Of a DNA stretch of 44,437 nucleotides, positions 8,279 through 16,973 are shown piece after piece (within the stretch, counting starts at the first letter, position 1; every line of letters begins with the position of its first letter). The position numbers and the translations under genes were made by a program. This DNA is from Armatimonadota bacterium. GTDB lineage: Bacteria > Armatimonadota > JAAZEB01. The stretch is taken from positions 1 through 44,437 of the forward strand of contig JAAZEM010000212.1 of assembly GCA_012512265.1 (NCBI GenBank), given 5' to 3'. The notes under the pieces were generated by a model. It made no database searches, was not told the origin of the DNA, and worked only from the letters and a program-made list of their open reading frames with translations.

Positions 8279-10789
8279 ATGGCGGAAGAAAAGTGGCGAG
8301 TGCCGCCGGAGAGATTGGCGTGGCGGTGTGATCCAGATACGTTCGGGTTCGAAACGACAGAGGATATCGAGCCCCTGAAAGGCATCGCCGGCCAGGAGCG
8401 CGCGGTCGAGTCTATCGCCTTCGGCATCGACATCGATGCGCCCGGCTACAACCTCTTCCTGGTCGGTGCCCCAGGCACCGGCAGGTGGCACGCGGTGCGC
8501 ACGCAGATCGAGGAGCGCGCGCGCACCGAGCCCCGGCCTCCGGATTGGTGCTATGTCCACAACTTCGACAATCCGGATGAGCCCGTGGCGCTGTGCCTGC
8601 CAGCGGGCGGCGGCGAGGAGTTCGCTGCCGCGATGGACAACTTGATCGCCTTAAGTCAGGAGGAGATCCCGAAGGCTTTCCAATCGGACGGCTATGAGGA
8701 GCTGAAGAGCCAGCTCATCCGGGAGCATAACGAGCGCCGAGACCGCCTGATTGAGGAGCTGCAGGCCAAGGCGCGTGAAGCCGGCTTTGTCATCCAGATG
8801 ACGCCGGCGGGCATGGTGACGATCCCCCTGGTGAATGGCCAGCCGATCACCCCGGAGCAGTATGAGGAGCTGCCCGAGGAGCAGAAGGAGGAGATCGAGG
8901 AGCGCGGCAAGGAACTGCCAGGCCAGATCGAGCAGACGTTCCGGCAGGCGCGCAATATCGAGCGCGAGGCGCTGGAGAAGAGCCGCGAGCTGGACCAAAG
9001 CGTCGCGCGCCAGGCGGTGAGCCAACTGTTTGATGCCGTTCGCGAGAAGTACCGGGGCAACGAGAAGATCGAGCGCTTCCTGAACGCGGCTCAGAATGAC
9101 ATCGCCGAGCATGTGGACGAGTTCCGAAACGGCCGCGAACACCTGCCGTCGGATAGCCCCCCTGCCCTGGCGGTGGCCGCCAACATGGCGGAGATGCAGC
9201 GAGAGGAGACACTCAATCGCTACCGGGTCAACGTGCTCGTCAACAACGCCCACACCGAGGGGGCGCCCGTGGTGGCCGAGGAGCACCCCACCTACTACAA
9301 CCTCGTCGGGCGGATCGACTTTCGCGTGCGCTTCGGCGTCATGGTCACCGATCCACGCATGATCAAGGCGGGGGCGCTGCATCGCGCCAACGGCGGCTAC
9401 CTGATCGTGGATCTGATCGACGTGCTCAGCAATCCGCTCTCCTGGGATGGCCTGAAGCGCACCTTGCGCACCAACGAGGTGCGCATCGAGAACTTGGGCG
9501 AGCAGATGGGGATCATCCCCACGGCCTCGCTGCGCCCGGAGCCAATCCCTGTGCAGCTCAAGGTGGTCCTGATCGGTCCCCCCTTCCTCTACTACCTGCT
9601 GCACGCGCTCGACAAGGATTTCGGTCGCCTCTTCAAGGTGAAGGTCGATTTCGACACCGAGATGCCCCGCAACGAGCACCATCTGGCGCAGTACACGGCG
9701 CTCGTCGCAGCGTTAACACGCAAGGAGGGGATGAAGCCGTTCTCCAAGGGAGCGATGGCACGCGCCGTCGAGCACGCTGCGCGCACCCGGGAGCACCAGG
9801 AGAAGCTCGCCACCTCCTACCGTGTCGCCGAGGATTTGGTCTCCGAGGCCTCCTTCTGGGCGGGCAAGGCCGGCCACGACGTGGTGATGGCAGAGGACGT
9901 CACCAAGGCGTTGGAGGAGCGGGAGTATCGCTCGCGCATGCTCGAGGAGAAGATTCGCGAGTGGATCGAAGAGGGCACGCTGATGATCGACACCACCGGG
10001 GCCGTTGTCGGCCAGGTCAATGGGCTGTCGGTCTCGGCGCTGGGCGATTACGTCTTCGGCCGGCCCTCGCGGATCACGGGGCGGACCTTCCTGGGGCGCG
10101 GTGGCGTGGTGAACATCGAGCGCGAGGTGAAGATGGGCGGGCGCATCCACAACAAGGGCGTCCTGATCCTCGCCGGCTATCTGGGGGGCCGGTATGCCCG
10201 CGAGGTGCCCCTGGCGCTCTCGGCCACACTCACCTTCGAGCAGCTGTATGAGGATGTTGAGGGCGACAGCGCCTCGGCGGCGGAGCTTTACGCCCTCCTA
10301 TCGAGTCTGGCCGATGTGCCGATTCGCCAGGGGATTGCCGTCACAGGCTCGGTGAACCAGCGGGGCGAGATCCAGCCGATCGGAGGGGCCACGCACAAGA
10401 TCGAGGGCTTCTTCCACGTCTGCAAGGTGCGCGGGCTCACCGGGGAACAGGGCGTGATCATCCCGGAGCAGAACGTCCGGAACCTCATGCTCAAGGACGA
10501 GGTAATCGAGGCGGTCAAGGAGGGGAAGTTCCACATCTGGGCAGTGCGCCACATCGATGAGGGGATCGAGATCCTGACGGGGATGCCCGCCGGCCGGCAG
10601 TACCCGGACGGTAGCTTCGAGGAAGGCTCGATCAACGACCGGGTGCTGTGGCGGTTGCGCCACTTTGCCGAGACGCTCAAGGAGTTCGGAGTGCAGCCGG
10701 GCCCCGAGAAAGAGGCTGAAGAGGCCCTCGCCGGAGTGGCGGAAACACTAGAAGAGACCGACGACCCCTCCGAGGAGGGCGGTCGGTAG
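8279..10789 (+). CDS. Lon-like ATP-dependent protease (AAA_32 / Lon C-terminal domain)
   Basis: A cytoplasmic Lon-family serine protease of the single-chain AAA_32 type, not classical LonA. About 836 residues. The N-terminal AAA part has a divergent P-loop GAPGTGRWH (63-71; Arg replaces the usual Lys) and a charged coiled-coil insertion (about 130-290). A Walker B-like GGYLIVDLIDVLSNPLSW follows. The C-terminal Lon protease domain has Ser664 in EGDSASAA and Lys707 in THKIEGFF, 43 residues apart as in Lon. The ATG at 8279 is chosen for the AGGAGGGAGGGGG ribosome site; a GTG at 8237 in frame is less likely. It diverges from the phosphatase-like membrane gene and is monocistronic. Confidence 0.9.
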   Translation: MAEEKWRVPPERLAWRCDPDTFGFETTEDIEPLKGIAGQERAVESIAFGIDIDAPGYNLFLVGAPGTGRWHAVRTQIEERARTEPRPPDWCYVHNFDNPDEPVALCLPAGGGEEFAAAMDNLIALSQEEIPKAFQSDGYEELKSQLIREHNERRDRLIEELQAKAREAGFVIQMTPAGMVTIPLVNGQPITPEQYEELPEEQKEEIEERGKELPGQIEQTFRQARNIEREALEKSRELDQSVARQAVSQLFDAVREKYRGNEKIERFLNAAQNDIAEHVDEFRNGREHLPSDSPPALAVAANMAEMQREETLNRYRVNVLVNNAHTEGAPVVAEEHPTYYNLVGRIDFRVRFGVMVTDPRMIKAGALHRANGGYLIVDLIDVLSNPLSWDGLKRTLRTNEVRIENLGEQMGIIPTASLRPEPIPVQLKVVLIGPPFLYYLLHALDKDFGRLFKVKVDFDTEMPRNEHHLAQYTALVAALTRKEGMKPFSKGAMARAVEHAARTREHQEKLATSYRVAEDLVSEASFWAGKAGHDVVMAEDVTKALEEREYRSRMLEEKIREWIEEGTLMIDTTGAVVGQVNGLSVSALGDYVFGRPSRITGRTFLGRGGVVNIEREVKMGGRIHNKGVLILAGYLGGRYAREVPLALSATLTFEQLYEDVEGDSASAAELYALLSSLADVPIRQGIAVTGSVNQRGEIQPIGGATHKIEGFFHVCKVRGLTGEQGVIIPEQNVRNLMLKDEVIEAVKEGKFHIWAVRHIDEGIEILTGMPAGRQYPDGSFEEGSINDRVLWRLRHFAETLKEFGVQPGPEKEAEEALAGVAETLEETDDPSEEGGR

Positions 10790-10831
10790 TTATCGGGCCG
10801 GGGCGGGAGGCGCGTGAGTGCTTCTCGCCCC

Positions 10832-11062
10832 TCAGTCGCCCTCCGAGCTCTCCCGCTGGAGGGCGCGATCCAGGTAGGCGAGTGGGCAGCTCACACGGAC
10901 ACCCGCGACGGTGAAGGTGACGATCTTCCCGGACCGGGTCTCCGTGATCTCATCGATGCGCGCGCGTCGGCCCGCGAAGTGTCTCAACAGCACACCGCCA
11001 TCGTTGGGCACCCGGAATACTCGTCCAGGACGACAGCGCGTATCATCCAGTGTCCACCGCAT
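10832..11062 (-). CDS. Small hypothetical protein, 76 aa
   Basis: No recognised family. The ATG at 11060-11062 has GGAGAG 5-6 bases upstream. The frame stays open further upstream (to 11203), but that part has no gene-like composition. The protein is basic at first and ends in an acidic tail (RESSEGD). The segment GKIVTFTVAGVRVSCPLAYLD reads like beta strands and a short helix, compatible with a small beta-barrel or DNA-binding fold, but nothing is diagnostic. Codons are of the ordinary GC-rich type, which favours a real gene. It converges on the Lon-like gene with 42 bp between stops. Confidence 0.45.
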   Translation of the reverse strand: MRWTLDDTRCRPGRVFRVPNDGGVLLRHFAGRRARIDEITETRSGKIVTFTVAGVRVSCPLAYLDRALQRESSEGD

Positions 11063-11305
11063 CCACACTCTCCAGTGCTGCCAGGGGTTGCATCCGCCGG
11101 GGAAGCGGCCGGAGAGCCGCCGTACGCGCGGATAGGGCCAAGGAGATCGGTTACCGCCGGGCATGGAACACCTCGCCGTGCCCCAGCCTCGCTCGCAGTG
11201 CAACAGTTCGCCGGCAGCACGCCTGCTTCCTTCCTCAGGCTGGAGCGGCAGGAACGATACAACGATACCACGGATGAGTCGCCACGGGCATCCCCGCCCC
11301 AGCTG

Positions 11306-11539
11306 TCACGCCTTGCGGATGCGTGCGCACGCGGCAGAGCGCTCCGTCAGGCTCTTCCATTCGCGCTCAATCACCCAGCCGCCGTCACTCAACTCTATCT
11401 TGCCGCCACCCACCTCGCCAAAGAGACAGAGGCGGTGCTAGACGCACACGGTGGTGGAGTAGGCCCCACGTCGGCTATAGTCATAACCCTTCAGGCGTAT
11501 CGACTGGCGGGGCTTGCGCTCCGGCTCGAACCAGCCCAT
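11306..11539 (-). pseudogene. Remnant of a REP-associated tyrosine (Y1/IS200-like) transposase
   Basis: Read on the minus strand from ATG 11537-11539, the first 33 codons include ARKP-like basic residues, QSIRLKGYDYS and RRGAYSTTVCV. An in-frame TAG stop (11438-11440) follows. The same frame then continues HRLCLFGEV, GGGKIELSDGG, WVIEREWKSL to a TGA at 11306-11308. This matches the N-terminus of Y1_Tnp/RAYT proteins (R-IRLKGYDY-GAYFVTICT-R-LFGEV-EEW), with the stop in place of a conserved region residue. The catalytic HUH motif (typically PNHVH) and Tyr should follow but are absent. It is therefore a truncated, dead copy. A REP-like hairpin 66 bp upstream fits this element class. Confidence 0.75.
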
Positions 11540-11604
11540 AGCGCACCTCGCTCTCCAGGTAGATCCGGTCCACGCCTCCAGCCCGCCCTACCCCACCAGA
11601 AACA

Positions 11605-11627
11605 GGGCGAACACTAAGGGTTCGCCC
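11605..11627. repeat. REP-like hairpin next to the transposase remnant
   Basis: A perfect 8-base inverted repeat, GGGCGAAC (11605-11612) and GTTCGCCC (11620-11627), encloses a 7-base loop. It resembles the short palindromes that Y1/RAYT transposases mobilise, and lies beside a RAYT remnant. Only this copy is seen in the window. Confidence 0.6.
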
Positions 11628-11730
11628 CTACACATGGCACGGAGATGCGGGCAACGAACTGCCGCGCGTCACCAACAGACGCTCTCGCGTCCTCCACCTG
11701 GACGTTTGCCTTGCCGGGCTACGGTAACGC

Positions 11731-12498
11731 CTAAGAAGACCTGGCGAGGCGGAAGCCGCGGTCGTCGTCCTTGTCGCCGCGGGCGTCGCTGTCGCGCTCG
11801 CTGGTGCGCGCATCGTCGCGGTCGTCGTCCCAGCTCCCGCCGCGGTACACGCGGGGTGAAGGCGCGTTGGGATCCTCGCGCCCGTCATCCGCGCGGTAGG
11901 GGTACTTCTTGTAGACGCTGCTGCACCACTCCGAGACGTTTCCCGCCATGTCCAGGCACCCGTAGGGCGATGCCCCCCGCGGGTAGGAGCCGACGGGCAT
12001 TGTCCTGCCCGGCCCGCCTTCCTCGGTGTTGCACTTCGCGGGATCCCACGTGTTCCCCCAGGGGTAGGTCCTCGCGTCGGTGCCGCGCGCCGCCTTCTCC
12101 CATTCCGCCTCTGTCGGCAGCCGACAGCCTGCCCACCGCGCGTAGGCCACGGCGTCATCCCACGAGACATTCACCACCGGGTGGTTATCTCCACCCTGGC
12201 CGCGTGGCATCTGCCGCCCGGTTTCCTGGCAGAACCTGCGGTATTGCGCCACCGTCACCTCGTTCTTGCCGATCCAGTAGCCGCGCAGGTTGACCTTATG
12301 CGCCGGCTTTTCGTCGGCATCGCCGCCATTGCTACCCATGGTAAACCCTCCGGCAGGCACGAAGACGAGCTTGCTGCCATCCTTGGGGTTGGTCCACGTC
12401 TGTCCGGCCCGGGTGCCCACCGCGGCGCGTGGGGCGTCGTGCCAGGGGAGCAGAGCAAGCGTAACCAGTCCGAGAAGACACAGCAACCGATGCACCAT
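11731..12498 (-). CDS. Secreted SUMF1/FGE-fold protein lacking the catalytic cysteines
   Basis: About 255 residues from ATG 12498, which has GGAGGGCGACC directly upstream. A signal peptide (residues 1-25, hydrophobic LLCLLGLVTLALL) suggests export. The rest is a formylglycine-generating-enzyme (SUMF1, C-type-lectin-like) domain: FVPAGGFTMGS, YWIGKNEVTVAQYRRFC, HPVVNVSWDDAVAYARWAGCRLPTEAEWEKAARG, YPWGN, GCLDMAGNVSEWC and RVYRGGSW. True FGEs have two catalytic cysteines after the RGGS motif; here that stretch is Asp-rich (WDDDRDDARTSE...GDKDDDRGFRL) with none. It is probably a binding or structural protein, not a sulfatase activator. It has its own promoter and diverges from pdxA. Confidence 0.85.
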   Translation of the reverse strand: MVHRLLCLLGLVTLALLPWHDAPRAAVGTRAGQTWTNPKDGSKLVFVPAGGFTMGSNGGDADEKPAHKVNLRGYWIGKNEVTVAQYRRFCQETGRQMPRGQGGDNHPVVNVSWDDAVAYARWAGCRLPTEAEWEKAARGTDARTYPWGNTWDPAKCNTEEGGPGRTMPVGSYPRGASPYGCLDMAGNVSEWCSSVYKKYPYRADDGREDPNAPSPRVYRGGSWDDDRDDARTSERDSDARGDKDDDRGFRLARSS

Positions 12499-12559
12499 GG
12501 TCGCCCTCCGTGCGAGAAGAGGCCCGCTCGCTGAAGGAGCGGGCGCGGGGTGTCTGCCC

Positions 12560-12588
12560 ATTATAGCACTGGTTTACTGCCCGCGCAA
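12560..12588 (-). promoter_or_regulatory. Promoter of the SUMF1-fold gene (TTGCGC-17-TATAAT, extended -10)
   Basis: On the minus strand TTGCGC (12583-12588) and TATAAT (12560-12565) are 17 bases apart, with TGC directly before the -10 box. The leader to the ATG at 12498 would be about 55 bases and ends in a good ribosome site. Confidence 0.7.
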
Positions 12589-12701
12589 CAGTCTGCGCGC
12601 ATCGAACGGCAGGATCCGGCTCCGCAGCGGCGTAATGAGTGCCCGGGGGCGTCGGATAACCCCGAGAACCCCAGTTGTTCAATGTGACGAGGAGAGAGCG
12701 C

Positions 12702-13706
12702 ATGCAGCCCATCGCGGTAACTATGGGAGACCCGGCGGGGATCGGTCCGGAGATTGTGCTGAAGGCGGTGCAGAGCCCGGCCGTGCGGGCGCGATGCACC
12801 CCAGTGGTGATCGGCCACGCGGGAGTCCTCCGGCGCTGCGCGGACGCGATCGGGCTGAGTGACGCCGACCTTGCCACCGTTGGCCACCCTGGCGAGGCGG
12901 CTTCTGCTCGGCCGGGCGCCATCCCGGTGATCTCGGTGGAGGTGCCCGGGCTGGATGCGATCCAGCCGGGGGTGGTGCAGGCGGTCTGCGGGCGCGCCTC
13001 GGATGCCTTCGTGCGCAAAGCGTGCGAGCTGGGCCTGGCGGGCGAGGTGGACGCCATCGCCACGGCGCCGATCCAGAAGGAGGCGCTGCGCGCCGCCGGC
13101 GTGCCGCACATCGGGCACACGGAGATGCTGGCCGATTACCTCCACGCTCCCGACCCGCTCACCCTCTTCATCACCGGGCGGATGCGCATCTTCTTCCTCT
13201 CGCGCCACCTCTCACTCCGCGCCGCCATCGACTACATCACGCGCGAGCGCGTCTTGGCGATGCTCCGCCAGGTGCATGGGGCGATGACCGATTTCGGCTT
13301 CCGCGCGCCGCGCATCGCCGTCGCCGCGCTCAACCCGCATGCCAGTGACGGCGGCCTCTTCGGCACCGAGGAGGCCGAGCACCTGTCCCCCGCCATCGCC
13401 GATGCCCGCGCCGAAGGGATCGATGCCATCGGCCCGGTGGGCGCTGACTCCGTCTTCCATCAGGCCCTCGAAGGCCAGTACGACTGCGTCCTCTCCCTCT
13501 ACCATGACCAGGGCCACATCGCCGCCAAGACGCGCGATTTCTATGGCACGGTCACCGCGACGCTGGGGCTGCCGGTGTTGCGCACCTCGGTAGATCACGG
13601 CACGGCGTTCGACATCGCCTGGCAGGGCAAGGCGAGCGCGGTCAGCATGGAGGCTGCCATCCTCGCCGCGGTGGATCTCCTCTCGCAGCGCGCCGGATCC
13701 AAATAG
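12702..13706 (+). CDS. pdxA: 4-hydroxythreonine-4-phosphate dehydrogenase PdxA family
   Basis: NAD-dependent oxidation of 4-phospho-hydroxy-L-threonine in pyridoxal phosphate synthesis, or a related sugar-acid phosphate in PdxA2-type members. 334 residues. It opens with IAVTMGDPAGIGPEI; ATAPIQKEAL and GHTEMLADYL (first metal His) follow. LSRHLSLRAA, ALNPHASDGGLFGTEE, GPVGADSVF, SLYHDQGHIAAK (second metal His) and TSVDHGTAFDIAWQG (third metal His) complete the signature set. The metal triad is intact. The ATG at 12702 is chosen for AGGAGAGAGCGC immediately upstream; an earlier in-frame ATG (12675) lacks one. No other PLP gene is nearby, so PdxA versus PdxA2 cannot be decided from context. Confidence 0.92.
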   Translation: MQPIAVTMGDPAGIGPEIVLKAVQSPAVRARCTPVVIGHAGVLRRCADAIGLSDADLATVGHPGEAASARPGAIPVISVEVPGLDAIQPGVVQAVCGRASDAFVRKACELGLAGEVDAIATAPIQKEALRAAGVPHIGHTEMLADYLHAPDPLTLFITGRMRIFFLSRHLSLRAAIDYITRERVLAMLRQVHGAMTDFGFRAPRIAVAALNPHASDGGLFGTEEAEHLSPAIADARAEGIDAIGPVGADSVFHQALEGQYDCVLSLYHDQGHIAAKTRDFYGTVTATLGLPVLRTSVDHGTAFDIAWQGKASAVSMEAAILAAVDLLSQRAGSK

Positions 13707-13968
13707 AACGCTGCCCGGTATCCTGTATGTCCCTCGCTTTGCACGCATACTTTCTGGCGCGCCGCCCCGCGCACCGGCAGGCACTCCTGCGGCCCGCGGC
13801 GAATAGAGACTCTGGAGGGGGTGTCACCGCCTCCGGCGGCTCTCCGCTCTGACGGCGGGAGATAGCCGCTCCGGGCCCGTGTTGCGCATCGATCCGCGCC
13901 CTTTCGCGCCTTTCCGGGTCCCAGGCCGGTTCGGATGGCCGATCCGACCGTTCCGATGGGAGAGAACC

Positions 13969-16941
13969 GTGAAGCTATGGAAGCAACCAATCGCCCTCCT
14001 CGCCGGCGCGCTGATGCTCGCGTGCCTGATGCCCGGCGCTGCCGCGCCTGAACGGGGAGAAGCCCCCCGCCTCACGCTGGCCGGACCGGCGGCGGAGGCG
14101 CCCGTGATCGATGGCCGCCTGGACGACGCGTGCTGGCATCAGGCGGCCCAGACGACCGGTTTTGTCCTGAACGACAGCCGGGAAGCGGCCACGGAGCAGA
14201 CGACCGTTTACGTGACCTACGATTCGGCGCATCTCTACGTCGCCTTCGAATGCCTCGAGTCGCAGATGGACGAAGTGCGCGCCACAGTGACAGAGCGCGA
14301 CGGCCCCATCTTCAAGGACGACGTAGTCGAACTCTTTCTCGATCCAAACCAGGATCGCTTCACTTACTACCAGTTTGCCGTCAACGTGCGGGGCACGCGG
14401 TTCGACCTGCGAGGCGACGCGGCCGGCACTGCTCCGCATTGGGATGCCCCTTGGAACGCCGCGACCACCCGGGGCAGCGACCGCTGGTGGGCCGAGTTCG
14501 CCATCCCCTTCTCCAGCCTCGAGCTCCATGTGGGGAAGACGGGCGATACATGGGGTATCAACTTCGCGCGCGAGCAGAAGCCGAAAGGCGAGCTCAGCGT
14601 TTGGTCCTACACCGGCGGCGCTTTCGGGCGCCCCGACCGTTTCGGACAGCTCTCCGGGCTGGCCGTGGACTTCTCGCGGTATGCCTACTCCATCGAGGTG
14701 GCCGATAGCGGCGAGCGCCTCATCGGCAACAATGTGCTGAAGGCACGCGTGAGCAGCCCCTTCGGAGGCAAGGCGCTGGTGGATCTGGCGCTCTATCTGC
14801 CGGATGGCCAGCCCCAGGTGACGAGCGTTCGCACCCAATTGAATCCGCAGACGCCGGCCACGGTCACCCTTCCCTATTCGCTGCCCCGCGAAGGCTTCTA
14901 CCGGCCCATTGTGCGCGTGCGCGACCCAAACACCCGCCAGGTGCTGCGTGCCGTTGTGGTCCCGATCTCCGTGCCGCCCATTCTGGAGTTGGCGCTCTAT
15001 CCGAACCACTACCGCCAGGAGGTGATGCTCCGGCCCCGGCTCAACGTCCGGCAAGAGGATCTCAGCGCCTTCCGGCTCACTGCGCGCCTGCTCAAGAATG
15101 GCACGCTGGTGCCGCCCGTGCGCGAGAAGCCGTTTTTCGTCGCGAAAGAGCCGGTTATCCCGTTCGATCTATCGAAATCCGGTGCGGGGGAATACGAGAT
15201 TCACGTCACGCTCACGCCCAAACGCTCCGGGGGAAGCATCGTTCGCGACGTCCTCCGCTTCGAGCATATGCCCCTCTCCAGCAAGAGCGTCCCGCCCGTG
15301 AGCATCGATGCGGATAACACCCTCCTGGTCAGGGGGAAGCGCTTCTTCCCGATCGGCATCTATCGCTATGGGAACTTCACGGAGCATAGCCTGCGCGAGC
15401 TGAGCGAGAGCGGGTTCAACCTGGTGCAGGCCCCCTATGCCGCCCCTCTGGAGGAGCTGCGCGAGGTGGTGGACCGGATTCACGCCCACAAGATGATGAC
15501 GTGGATCCCGTTTGGTCCCGCTATCGAGCTTCCGGAAAACGATGAGGCGAAGCGGCAAAAGCTGGGGGCTTTGGTGAAGGCGATGGCGGACCATCCGGCG
15601 CTTCTGTGCTGGGAGAGCGTGGACGAGCCCGCGTGGACCGGAAGCAACGCGGCGGATCTCTACCGCGGCTACCGAGTCGTCCGCCGTTTGGATCCGGACC
15701 ACCCCATCTGGATGAACCACGCCCCGCGCAACACGGTGGACGAGCTGGCGCTCTTCAACCACGGCGCGGATATCGCCGGTGCGGATATCTATCCGGTGCC
15801 CGAGCCGCAGACGCAGTCGGATTTGCCCAACAAGACGATTGCCGTGGTCGGCGACGAAACGAGCAAGAACGTCCTCGCCGTGCTGAACCGCAAGCCGATC
15901 TTCATGGTGCTCCAGGGCTTCGCGTGGGCCGATCTCAGCCGCAGGCGCGGGGGCACGGAGAAGCCGATCTACCCCTCGTTCCAACAGTCGCGCTTCATGG
16001 CCTACCACGCCATCGTCCGTGGTGCCCGCGGTCTCCTTTTCTGGGGCGTGAACTACACTCCGAAGCCGTCGCCGTTCTGGAACAGTCTCCGCCAGCTCGC
16101 CTACGAGCTATCGCAGATGCATGACGTGCTGGCCGGCCCCGACACGGGGGAGGTGGCGAAGGTCCACGCCGGCGGGAAGGCGATTGAAACGCTGATTCGG
16201 CGGCACTGCGAGACCGACCAGCGCTTCATCATCGCGGTGAACGCCTCGCCCGAGCCAGTGGATGCCCGCATCGAGATCCCGCGCGCCATGCCGAAGGTGA
16301 GCTGGCGCGTGCTCTTCGAGGACCGGCGCATCACCGGGAATCCGATTGTGGACCACTTCGAGCCGTGGGACGTTCACATCTACACCGGGTCGCTCCGCTT
16401 CCCGCAGGAGAAGCGGCTCGAGCTGCCTCCGGTGACGCAGGTGCAGCGTCCGCGCCCCGAGGATCTCCTCGAGCGGGGAAACCTGTTGGTCAACCCCGGC
16501 TTCGAGTTCACGGAGGATGGCGAGGAGTCTCCCATCGGCTGGTCGCTGCGCCCTGCCTTCTACGGCGGCGTCTCTCGTGAAGTGAAGCGCAGCGGGCGCT
16601 ACAGCGTCTTCTTGAAGGGGCGCGATGCCACTTCCAAGCCCCTCTGGCTCCAGACGGGGATCGCGACCGAGACGGGCCGGCGGTATCGCTTCACCGCCCA
16701 GGTAAGAACCGAGCCTGCCGGCGCGGACTGCCGGATCTACGCGGAGTGGACAGATGCGGCCGGCAAGTACTTAGGCGGACGCGTGCCTGCGCAGTGGAGC
16801 GCCGGCACGGCGCAGTGGCAGCCGCTCACCCTCGATTTCATGGTGAACCACCCCGACGCCAAGAAGCTATACGTCGTCCTCCAGGTGCGCGGCCAGGCAC
16901 AAGCGTGGTTCGACGACGTGAAACTCGAGGAGATGCGCTGA
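13969..16941 (+). CDS. Secreted multidomain carbohydrate-active-like protein (CBM9-like, TIM-barrel-like, C-terminal CBM)
   Basis: About 991 residues from GTG 13969 (GGGAGAGAACC upstream). The signal peptide has hydrophobic LLAGALMLACLM. Residues about 30-250 form a CBM9-like beta-sandwich: PVIDGRLDDACWHQA, TTVYVTYDSAHLYVAFEC, DDVVELFLDPNQDR, WWAEFAIPFSSL. A bridging beta region (250-450) leads to a TIM-barrel-like domain (450-760) with FFPIGIYRYG, CWESVDEPAW and FMAYHAIVRGARGLLFWGVNY. DEP resembles the clan GH-A acid/base NEP motif. The usual nucleophile strand reads FMVLQGFAW, with Gln. The end (about 840-991) is a CBM4/9-type jelly roll (NLLVNPGFEF to AWFDDVKLEE). Probably a polysaccharide-binding or -cleaving surface protein; catalysis is uncertain. 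Confidence 0.8.
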   Translation: MKLWKQPIALLAGALMLACLMPGAAAPERGEAPRLTLAGPAAEAPVIDGRLDDACWHQAAQTTGFVLNDSREAATEQTTVYVTYDSAHLYVAFECLESQMDEVRATVTERDGPIFKDDVVELFLDPNQDRFTYYQFAVNVRGTRFDLRGDAAGTAPHWDAPWNAATTRGSDRWWAEFAIPFSSLELHVGKTGDTWGINFAREQKPKGELSVWSYTGGAFGRPDRFGQLSGLAVDFSRYAYSIEVADSGERLIGNNVLKARVSSPFGGKALVDLALYLPDGQPQVTSVRTQLNPQTPATVTLPYSLPREGFYRPIVRVRDPNTRQVLRAVVVPISVPPILELALYPNHYRQEVMLRPRLNVRQEDLSAFRLTARLLKNGTLVPPVREKPFFVAKEPVIPFDLSKSGAGEYEIHVTLTPKRSGGSIVRDVLRFEHMPLSSKSVPPVSIDADNTLLVRGKRFFPIGIYRYGNFTEHSLRELSESGFNLVQAPYAAPLEELREVVDRIHAHKMMTWIPFGPAIELPENDEAKRQKLGALVKAMADHPALLCWESVDEPAWTGSNAADLYRGYRVVRRLDPDHPIWMNHAPRNTVDELALFNHGADIAGADIYPVPEPQTQSDLPNKTIAVVGDETSKNVLAVLNRKPIFMVLQGFAWADLSRRRGGTEKPIYPSFQQSRFMAYHAIVRGARGLLFWGVNYTPKPSPFWNSLRQLAYELSQMHDVLAGPDTGEVAKVHAGGKAIETLIRRHCETDQRFIIAVNASPEPVDARIEIPRAMPKVSWRVLFEDRRITGNPIVDHFEPWDVHIYTGSLRFPQEKRLELPPVTQVQRPRPEDLLERGNLLVNPGFEFTEDGEESPIGWSLRPAFYGGVSREVKRSGRYSVFLKGRDATSKPLWLQTGIATETGRRYRFTAQVRTEPAGADCRIYAEWTDAAGKYLGGRVPAQWSAGTAQWQPLTLDFMVNHPDAKKLYVVLQVRGQAQAWFDDVKLEEMR

Positions 16942-16973
16942 GAAACACGCGGGCCGCGCCCGGCCCAGGCATC

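Larger units (their letters stand above)
10790..11730. other. Accessory/decayed intergenic patch (941 bp)
   Basis: The gap between the Lon-like gene and the SUMF1-fold gene holds a possible 76-residue minus-strand gene, a broken Y1-transposase remnant and a REP-like hairpin, each listed separately. The remaining sequence has arginine-rich frames in all phases but no ribosome sites or family resemblance. It looks like decayed mobile DNA. A short tandem duplication (AACGATAC twice, about 11251-11268) is also present. Confidence 0.5.

Noticed and set aside
8104..8433. N-terminal extension of the phosphatase-like membrane protein
   Set aside because: It would run antisense into the Lon-like gene and past its own promoter; ATG 8103 gives a proper signal peptide.
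11731..11860. Diversity-generating retroelement variable region in the SUMF1-fold gene
   Set aside because: The position fits, but nearly every candidate codon is GAC, not a random mixture, and no reverse transcriptase or adenine-rich template is in the window.
11514..12293. 259-codon plus-strand frame across the transposase remnant and SUMF1-fold gene
   Set aside because: Extremely Arg-rich, antisense to a recognisable gene, no ribosome site.
13707..13968. Possible structured element between pdxA and the CBM9 protein
   Set aside because: Only an imperfect palindrome (GGAGG...CCTCC around 13815-13835) is visible; too weak to call a terminator or RNA.
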